From the NCBI RefSeq assembly GCF_000003605.2, contig NW_003138343.1, positions 14,415 to 25,355 on the forward strand: a DNA stretch of 10,941 bases. The letters run 5' to 3'. Position 1 is the first letter of the stretch. Each line of letters starts with the position of its first letter. Under the pieces are notes generated by a model. It saw only the letters and a list, made by a program, of their open reading frames with translations, searched no databases and had not been told where the DNA came from. The translations under genes were made by a program, and so were the position numbers. Shown piece after piece: positions 1 through 8,187 of this stretch. The stretch comes from Saccoglossus kowalevskii (Eukaryota; Hemichordata; Enteropneusta; Harrimaniidae).

Positions 1-1407
1 TTGTTACAAAACATAATATTATTACAAAGCGGTATTACAGAACATAATATTAAGATTATAAAGCAGTATTACAGAACATAATGGTAAGATTACAAAGCGG
101 TATTACAGAACATAATAGGAAGATTACAAAGCGGTATTACAGAACATAATAGTAAGATTACAAAGCGGTGTTACAGAACATAATAGTAAGATTACAAAGC
201 GGTGTTACAGAACATAATATTAATATTACAAAGCATTGTTACTGCACATAATGTTAAGATTACAAAGCGGTGTTACAGAACATAATAGTAAGATTACAAA
301 GCGGTGTTACAGAACATAATATTAAGATTACAAAGCGGTGTTACAGAACATAATAGTAAGATTACAAAGCGGTGTTACAGAACATAATATTAAGATTACA
401 AAGCATTGTTACAGAACGTAATGGTAAAATTACAAGGCATTGTTACAAAACATAATATTATTATTACAAAGCGGTATTACAGAACATAATATTAAGATTA
501 TAAAGCAGTATTACAGAACATAATGGTAAGATTACAAAGCGGTATCACAGAACATAATAGTAAGATTACAAAGCGGTGTTACAGAACATAATAGTAAGAT
601 TACAAAGCGGTGTTACAGAACATAATATTAATATTACAAAACATTGCTACAGCACATAATGTTAAGATTACAAAGCGGTGTTACAGAACATAATATTAAT
701 ATTACAAAGCATTGCTACAGCACATGATGTTAAGATTACAAAGCGGTGTTACAGAACATAATAGTAAGATTACAAAGCGGTGTTACAGAACATAATATTA
801 AGATTACAAAGCGGTGTTACAGAACATAATAGTAAGATTACAAAGCGGTGTTACAGAACATAATATTAAGATTACAAAGCGGTGTTACAGAACATAATAT
901 TAAGATTACAAAGCGGTGTTACAGAACATAATAGTAAGATTACAAAGCGGTGTTACAGAACATAATATTAAGATTACAAAGCGGTGTTACAGAACATAAT
1001 ATTAAGATTACAAAGCCGTGTTACAGAACATAATATTAAGATTACAAAGCGGTGTTACAGAACATAATATTAAGATTACAAAGCGGTGTTACAGAACATA
1101 ATATTAAGATTACAAAGCAGTGTTACATAACATAATATTAAATTACAAAGCGGTGTTACAGAACATAATATTGAGACTATAAAGCATTGTTACAGAACAT
1201 AATATTAAGATTACAAAGCGGTGTTACAGAACATAATATTAAGATTACAAAGCATTGTTACAGAACATATTAAGATTACAAAGCAGTGTTACAGAACATA
1301 ATATTAAGATTACAAAGCAGTGTTACAGAATATGATAGAGCGACTACAACGTAGTATTACAGAACATAATGAGATTACAAAGCAGTGTTACAGAACGTAA
1401 AAATAAG
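1..1407. repeat. 34-bp minisatellite array, about 41 copies, open at the left edge
   Basis: The 34-bp period is direct: the anchor ATTACAAAGC recurs every 34 bases (for example 191 and 225). A typical unit runs ATTAAGATTACAAAGC, then GGTGTTACAGAACATAAT. Variants differ at the first bases (ATTAAG, AGTAAG, GTTAAG, GGTAAG), at GGTGTT versus GGTATT or CATTGTT, and at CAGAACA versus CAGCACA. Units from about 740 to 1250 are the most uniform. Those after 1260 decay through indels and end near 1407. Stops occur in all frames, so it is not coding. Each unit has a short imperfect dyad, TGTTACAGAACA. The array begins inside a unit at base 1, so its full length is unknown. Confidence 0.97.
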
Positions 1408-3123
1408 ATTGTTATACTATGTCAACAAATGTGGGTAAAACAACACAGCGTGTGAATGAATAACTGTTGATAGGCATGATTATGTTAACCTTTTCATTAT
1501 CCACAGTATTCAATTATGCGAGTGTGAAGTGTGTACGTATACTTTGTGACATCATGCTGTTGTCATAATAATATTCACCAATTGATCTTAAACTCCATTT
1601 TTCCTTTTTTCAAAACTACTCGACAAAATCATTGATGAAGCAAAATAGTTTGAGACGGTAACAGTTATTATCGACGTACGTCAGAATTGTTTTGTCTCAA
1701 AGATTGCTGCATCATTAACACAAGAGGGCGATATAACTTTAAATGCGCATTTTGTGCATTATTATACTATAATACCAAGTCAACAAGCCACACACATGGA
1801 GCTCCATGCTGCACTTAACCCCCAAAATATAACTCATCGAACCATCTAATACAGTTCTGTACATGCACAGTAATGAGGAAATATGTTCACAGATATTCTA
1901 TATTAAAAAAATATTATAGCGTTAATAATAGAGAAAACAGCAAAATATAAAATCAAGAAGACATCCTTGGTATTCTCTAATTAACTCCGCACAAACTCAA
2001 ACATGACGAATGACTAAGCCACTTTGAAACGCCTTCAATTCAACATAAACTTCTACAATTCACAATTCCTAATAAATATTTCTTTGCAAAGTACCATTGT
2101 TTGGCTGTGTTTAAAGCTGAATATTAGTTTTCTGTCACTATTAAAATGAGAATTTTGTTGATATTTCAGCTTAATGTCATGCCAAAGAACAGACGTAGAG
2201 ACAACAAATTTCATATTTTGCTCTGTTTTTTGAGTATTTTCTTTGGATGAAAGGGGTTGGTGCATTGATAGAAGTTTGAGTAGTGATAGTTTGATTGTTC
2301 GTGGTATTAAAATGCTGGTCATTGCATTCAAATAAGAATAATACAATAGCATTCTTATTTGACCTTTGAAACGCTGACACTGTGGGGTATACAGCAGTCA
2401 CTACAAAAGCCGAGGTGTCTCACCTATATCATTACGTCGTTGTCATGACAGAACACAAACAATACTTTGGACTCCATTTTGAATCAAAAGTTGTACCCAA
2501 GATCAAGTTTTCGCCAATTTCAAGAGAAAACAACGATACAAGTTTGATGATTAGATGAATCAATGAATTTATGACGTTATTAGGCTGAGAAACGAGTTGG
2601 CCACTGTGTAGGAGTATCGAATCGTGACGTTAGTACGGTGAGGCTTATATTTGTATTGCATGTACCGATGTATCGACACTTGTATCGTTTCCATTGTAGT
2701 CACGCTATGAGGATGATTCAGACAAAATAGTAAACAACCAATTATCTATGGGCTTAATATATTTGTGTGGTAATTAAAACAAATAACATCACGGCGTGAA
2801 GGAGAGGGAGATAGCTAGTACAATGGGTTACCTCCATGCTAGTATACAACAGGTGTATTGTCTTGTTCGTTAGTTACCTTTATGAATCGTAATTTTATTT
2901 TATACTTTTGTCGATAATTTCGCGTAATAAATGAGCTTATCTTGTACTTTGTCGTTGAGCAGTTAGAGGTCAATGCCGAACAACACCGACGGTCAAGCAT
3001 AACAGGTAAAAACTTGTTGATATTTAAATTAACCATTGAATTCGGCCTTTTCTGTCATATTGAATGCGTCGACCATGGCATAACCGTCTACTGTACAAAC
3101 CCGATACTTTTACTCGATTCACT

Positions 3124-3136
3124 TAACCTTTGACCC
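3124..3136 (-). promoter_or_regulatory. DR1-like nuclear receptor site (candidate)
   Basis: On the minus strand this reads GGGTCA-A-AGGTTA, a direct repeat of two hexamer half-sites spaced by one base. It is one base off the AGGTCA core in each half. HNF4/RXR-type receptors bind such DR1 elements. It lies about 650 bases before the candidate start codon. A weaker relative (GTTTCA-A-AGGTCA) sits on the minus strand near 2359-2371. This is a motif match only and could be chance. Confidence 0.22.
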
Positions 3137-3227
3137 CAGTCGACAGTAGTTAGACGGATAGCTAAATTTTTATGACGCACGGAGCAACGTCATATTTTTT
3201 CAGGATATTGAAAAAATGAATGTACGG

Positions 3228-3259
3228 CGGTCCAGGTCGGTTTTTCAGCCTGTGGACCG
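3228..3259. promoter_or_regulatory. bulged inverted repeat in the 5' flank
   Basis: CGGTCC (3228-3233) pairs with GGACCG (3254-3259), and the adjoining AGG (3234-3236) pairs with CCT (3249-3251). This gives 9 base pairs with a two-base bulge and a 12-base loop. It lies in a patch richer in G and C than its surroundings, 36 bases before a CRE palindrome. It could be a dimer-binding site or a 5'-UTR hairpin. No function is shown. Confidence 0.25.
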
Positions 3260-3294
3260 ACGGAACAAGCTGGATTCAGAGCTATAGGACTCGT

Positions 3295-3304
3295 GTGACG
3301 TCAC
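3295..3304. promoter_or_regulatory. CRE palindrome GTGACGTCAC, upstream copy
   Basis: A perfect 10-bp palindrome containing TGACGTCA, the full site for CREB/ATF-type bZIP factors. It is 479 bases before the ATG at 3783. A spaced inverted pair of half-sites, ATGACG (3172-3177) and CGTCAT (3188-3193), lies about 100 bases further upstream. Use as a promoter element is inferred from position only. Confidence 0.4.
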
Positions 3305-3782
3305 CGGGGCATGTATGTGTACAATTTGTACGTATATCAATTTAAATATATTTGTCAAATGAGCCAAACATAAACTATTAGTAATAATTGAAATATGCAC
3401 ACGTACGACAATTAACAAATATTGGTATTGCATAAAAAAGGTGAATTCATTATTTTAAATAATCACATTCGTCCCATCATGATTGGTGCCTGTAATCGGT
3501 AAACAAAATGATGAAAGTAGGATGAGATATCAAAACGGTTTAAACATAAAAAAACAAAAAAACAAAAAAACACGTGACCTATCTCATTGACACGTAACAA
3601 TCTGTCAATGTCAATGTTCGGTGCACGTTGGTCTCGATGAGACACCGGGCGAAGCAAAGACCAGACACTCTGTAATTATTGGATTAGTGGATTTAGTTGA
3701 AACATTTCTATCTTGTCTGCGTTGTTGTAATTCCTCTTTTTTCAACAGCATTTCAATTATACTAGGCCAATAAACAACGATT

Positions 3783-3885
3783 ATGGTTGAAAGATTATGT
3801 CGTGTATTAGCGGTGGTTAGTTTGTACATTCTTATCTCACCAGGGTGTATACAGTGCAAATATGGCGCTCATATTAATGATAGAG
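3783..3885 (+). CDS. exon 1: start codon and signal peptide (preferred model)
   Basis: The ATG at 3783 has A at -3 and G at +4, a strong context, and an in-frame TAA lies just upstream at 3771. The product starts MVERLCRVLAVVSLYILIS: a basic start, a hydrophobic core and a short polar end, with likely cleavage around residues 21-25. The exon ends AGAG before GTATGT, a consensus donor in phase 1. Phase 1 matches the acceptor at 4625 and is the usual phase for extracellular modules. No transcript is available, so the link to exon 2 is inferred from phase, signal peptide and splice-site quality. Confidence 0.68.
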
Positions 3886-6800
3886 GTATGTAACAATTCA
3901 TCGTTGTATGTAGTTTTAAATTCATTGTTATTCTAATCTGCGGCCCTAACTCAGTGTTGGTCGTAGCTCTGACGTACAAACTTTGCTCTGACATAAATCT
4001 CGTCCATTAGAGTTAAATTAGCCAATCACATTGCAACGGGTTATTTTGTTCATAACTCTGAACCAGTCATGGACAAATATGCCATCGTACTTGATAAATT
4101 CGCGAAAAACCTTACAACTATATGATGACAAACTTCCAACACGATAATTTCACACATTCCAGGTTTCAAATAACTACAAACATGATAGTAACTTTCATTT
4201 TGGTGGAAGCCACCCAGCTATACCTCAATGCGTTCACACATTTGTATTCACCGGCCCAAAATATCGTATCGATACAATCTCGTGTGTGTCTTTCTCAAAG
4301 CGGTACTGTATGTCAACACGCCATTATAGACAATGTATATTTGTCACAAAATCAAATTATCATAATATAATCTAATTCTATTGCACATATAATTGTCAAT
4401 TTAGTGTTTTCTAAACTATTTTAGTACGTAATGTGACAATTAAAGTGACGTCACTGTATGTGCATGGTGACTATTCTGCTATCTATTCCCTCATTTTTGT
4501 AATCAAACTATGAAACGCGGGGATTACAAGATGCATCTTACAGAACACATCGTTTCTTCTTTGGGCAGTATGATCGGGCTAACAACATTATATGCCTATT
4601 TGTTTGTTTGTTCGTTACATGTAGATGAAAGGGCTATTGGAGATTGTGGAGGGACGTATGCTGACGATACAGGGTTCATTACCTCCCCTGGATATCCTGA
4701 TTACTACTCTGACAACGTGGACTGTGAATATTACATCACCGTTAGCGATGGTTACGTGATCCACGTAAGCAACCATTTTTTTTACATTTTTTTAGTTTAA
4801 ATGTTCGTATTTTGTCATTTAAAACGATTCTGAATATTCGTGACGTTAGCTCATTAACGATATCAAAATAGAGCTTGAATTTTGCTTAGAAAATGTGAAA
4901 GAAAATTAAAAGGTAAAATTACTGCCAACGGAGTTAGAGTAGTATATATAACAGTTTTAACACGCAAGACTATATAATTTCCCTTCCATCTCCTACACAT
5001 CACATCGCATCAGCTTAATAAATCCCCCCACCCATGTTTACTTGCTAAACAGTTGACTTTGTTATTTTCTCACGAAAGAATTTCGCTAGATCAATGGGTA
5101 GAATATTTCCAAAGCAAACTGCTGTCAACGTATTAATTATTTCTATTAATATTTTATACAAATATGTATTTTTCTAGCCTTTGATATTGACACATATCTT
5201 TAAAACACCATAGGGGTTTCGTGGCAATTCTGTACAAATAACAATTGAGACAGATTAATCGACAGACTATATGTAACAAGAATACGCATTTCGTAAGAAA
5301 CCTGCGTCCGTAAGAAACCTGCGTCCGTAAGAAACCTGCGTCCGTAAGAAACCTGTGTACGCAAGAAAGTGGTTCAACCCACATTCCGAGTTTAATCAGG
5401 AGTTAGTCAGAATTCATAACAAATAAATAATGAATATTTGGCCACGCTAATTAGTTTCGAGTTTCAAATTGTAATCAGATCTTTCATCTTCACACATTAC
5501 ATCACAGCAACAATGGCCAACCCTTTAGTCGAAAGCAATATACACGTACTGGCAGTTCGAAATCTTATATAAATTAGTATTAAAGAATGAAAAAAATAAT
5601 TATAATAATATTTTTTTTAATATTTTGTTATTACTTTAAATAAATACACACATTTACAATAAAAGTAAAAAAAAAATTATATGAATCTTATTGTAATACA
5701 AGTTACTCTAAATGTTATTAATTAACCAGTGTTACATTTCTGTTCATAGTTGATTTTCAGGGAATTTTACTTGGCTAGTTATGGAGACTATCTCAGTGTC
5801 TACGATGGTCCCTCGGAGTTAAAACCCAATGGATACTATGAAGATAGGATCGCTTATTTAAAGGGCACTATGTCTGATATAACGGATGTTATAATTTCGA
5901 CAGACGTGAACATCACCGTGCTGTTCCATTCCGACAGTTCGAACACATTCCCTGGTTTTTACGCTACTTGGACTGCTATCAATGTAAACACCATGGGCAT
6001 ATGTGGGTCGACGTACACCGACGATATAGGAACACTAACATCACCTGGATATCCGGCAGATTACAGCAATAACGCTGACTGCTACTTCTACATTACCCTT
6101 TCCTCTGGAAACAGAATACAGGTAAGTTTAAAAAAGTTGTCTGTTAACTTTAATTGAATTATATCTTGGTATCAATACAAATAAATGACAGTTTAATTTA
6201 TACATGATTAAATGGTTAAATTTGCAAAATGTTTTCAAACATTTTCGTATCATAGGTTATGGGTTTTTCTCAGATTCGCCCAGAATATTAATTGCAAACA
6301 TCGACAATATCAATTGCATATCACTCGATATTGCACAATTCAATCCATATATACCAATGACAATTTCTACGATAGGTTTCATAGAATGCCATCATGTGAT
6401 TCCTATTTTACGTCAGGAGTACGAACCAAAGAAACACATTATCTGACGATTGCTTTATTTTCGAATAATAACAATTCTGGCAGGTTTTTATGAAATAGCT
6501 ATTTTCTCAAAACCAATATTACAAACCATCCAGTAAAAACACACACAATTCTTCAAAGTAATCCATTCTGTGTCTTTTACGTCACCTCTGTATAAACATA
6601 AACGCAATTTTCTTTTCCAGTTAATGTTCTATGAGCTGGACACTGAGAGAGACAATGACTTAGTAGAAGTCTATGACGGAGACGGGATATCGTCGTCGGC
6701 CGTTCTGATTGGTAGTTATTCTGGCACTGATAGGCCGCCATTGATTACGTCGACGGGCAATTCTTTAACTGTTCATTTCACGTCAGACTATTCAACAACG

Positions 6801-8139
6801 AAAGATGGATTTTATGCAATGTATAGCGTTGCTGCGTCATTTGAAACTGCAGGTAATGACTCCTCAAATTGTGACATTGGTGCGCGACGGTGTTGTTGTA
6901 GCCCGTCAAAAGTCATTTAGTGTACATCGCTAGTAATATTATCTGATCCCTAAAAATGTTACCATGTCATTATTAGTTTACTACCAGTTACAACCCCTTC
7001 GTACTTATTGTAGTTGTGTATTTACCTTTCAGTATGCACTATCAGTGAACCAGTGGGCTCGATTACATCAATGGGTGGTACCATTGTATCACACACTTCG
7101 TACCCCGGTGACTATTCTAGCCCTCAGACGTGTGTGCTCACTCTCACCAACTTTGAAGCATATACTTACATATACCTTAAATTCTTAGAGATAGACGTGT
7201 ATGGTAAGTTGGTAGATATTGACATAGTAATTAACATTCATTTTAGATGTCGAAATATTTTTAGTATATATTGTTTTTTTTTTCATCTCAATCTCAAATT
7301 GGCATATTTTACTACACTTTTTTTGAATTTCATAACGTCACGCCTATTCTATTCTATTCTATTCTATTCTATTCTATTCTATTCTATTCTATTCTATTCT
7401 ATTCTATTCTATTCTATTATAGGTTGCAGTGGAGGAGATTATATTAGAGTAGACGACGACAACGAAGAGTTAGGCACAATCTGTGAAAGTTCACATGTTG
7501 GCACGGAATTTACAAGCAATACTCTTATAAAGATCACGTTCAATGCTGTGTCACATACGGGTACTTACCAGGGTTTCAAAGCTGTATACTCCTTGTATTA
7601 CAGAACATACTGTAAGTAAAAACTTGATTGTGTCAATATAATCATTTAAATATTAGATACAACAAATACGGGCAGTGAATTTTCATATACTCGTAAAACT
7701 GAGTCTTGAAGGACATATAATGCATATACTTGTTAGTCGTTTTTAATATGTAATGAGTTGCTAAGGAACCAATCATAGAACGCATTCGGTGTCGACATAC
7801 TTGTTTGGAATCACCAAATAGAGCCGAGGCAGATGATTTGGATAGAGAAATATCCACCTTGATGAAGATGATGATTTAATCACTCATAGTGCACGTGGCA
7901 CTATATTTGTAATTTGAATTGATAAAACTTAATTACGAATCTTTGAGGACGGTATGATTATGACTTGTTAGCATGATAATAATTGATAATAATCTACCAA
8001 ACTTATTTTTATAAAGATGAGTAGACTGTAAGTTATATTTTGCATTACGTCCTGTATATAATAGTCGTTTCGGACAATAGCAGTCGGGCACTAATAAATG
8101 CCATCGTGAATTGTGCAACAGCATTTAATCTATTGTTTC

Positions 8140-8187
<48 letters not shown>

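Larger units (their letters stand above)
1408..3782. other. 5' flanking region with no convincing exon
   Basis: About 2.4 kb of AT-rich DNA between the minisatellite and the first coding exon. Open frames here on either strand are under 100 codons, have no domain I recognise and look like chance. It contains scattered TGACGT/ACGTCA half-sites, one full CRE palindrome at 3295-3304, a DR1-like site near 3124-3136, a hairpin at 3228-3259 and an (A7C)x3 run at 3548-3571 that ends in an E-box CACGTG (3571-3576). A good acceptor-like sequence (CTCTTTTTTCAACAG, ending 3748) lies 34 bases before the first ATG. An untranslated exon upstream, or a trans-splice acceptor, is therefore possible. I see no clear TATA box tied to a start site. 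Confidence 0.6.

Noticed and set aside
1-1407. CRISPR array
   Set aside because: Units abut directly with no unique spacers and the context is a spliced animal gene; this is a minisatellite.
1-1407. Hormone-receptor element array based on repeated AGAACA half-sites
   Set aside because: The partner half-site (TGTTCT at three-base spacing) is absent; the hexamer repeats only because the unit does.
2053-2401. Two overlapping minus-strand frames (99 and 74 codons) in the 5' flank
   Set aside because: Composition looks like chance, there is no recognisable domain, and they overlap in different frames.
2942-3133. Short + strand frame with AG at 2961-2962 and GT near 3006, a possible 43-nt exon
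   Set aside because: The pyrimidine tract is weak and there is nothing to join it to in phase; at most an untranslated exon.
3611-3859. 82-codon minus-strand frame opposite exon 1
   Set aside because: No domain or supporting splice signal; the signal-peptide reading on the + strand explains the region better.
5154-5384. Minus-strand 76-codon frame over the 17-bp repeat
   Set aside because: Its repeated segment is the tandem repeat translated; no other coding sign.
5761-5780. Exon 3 starting at the second AG (5759-5760)
   Set aside because: Would shift frame and hit TAG within six codons, and loses the LIFREF strand of the CUB.
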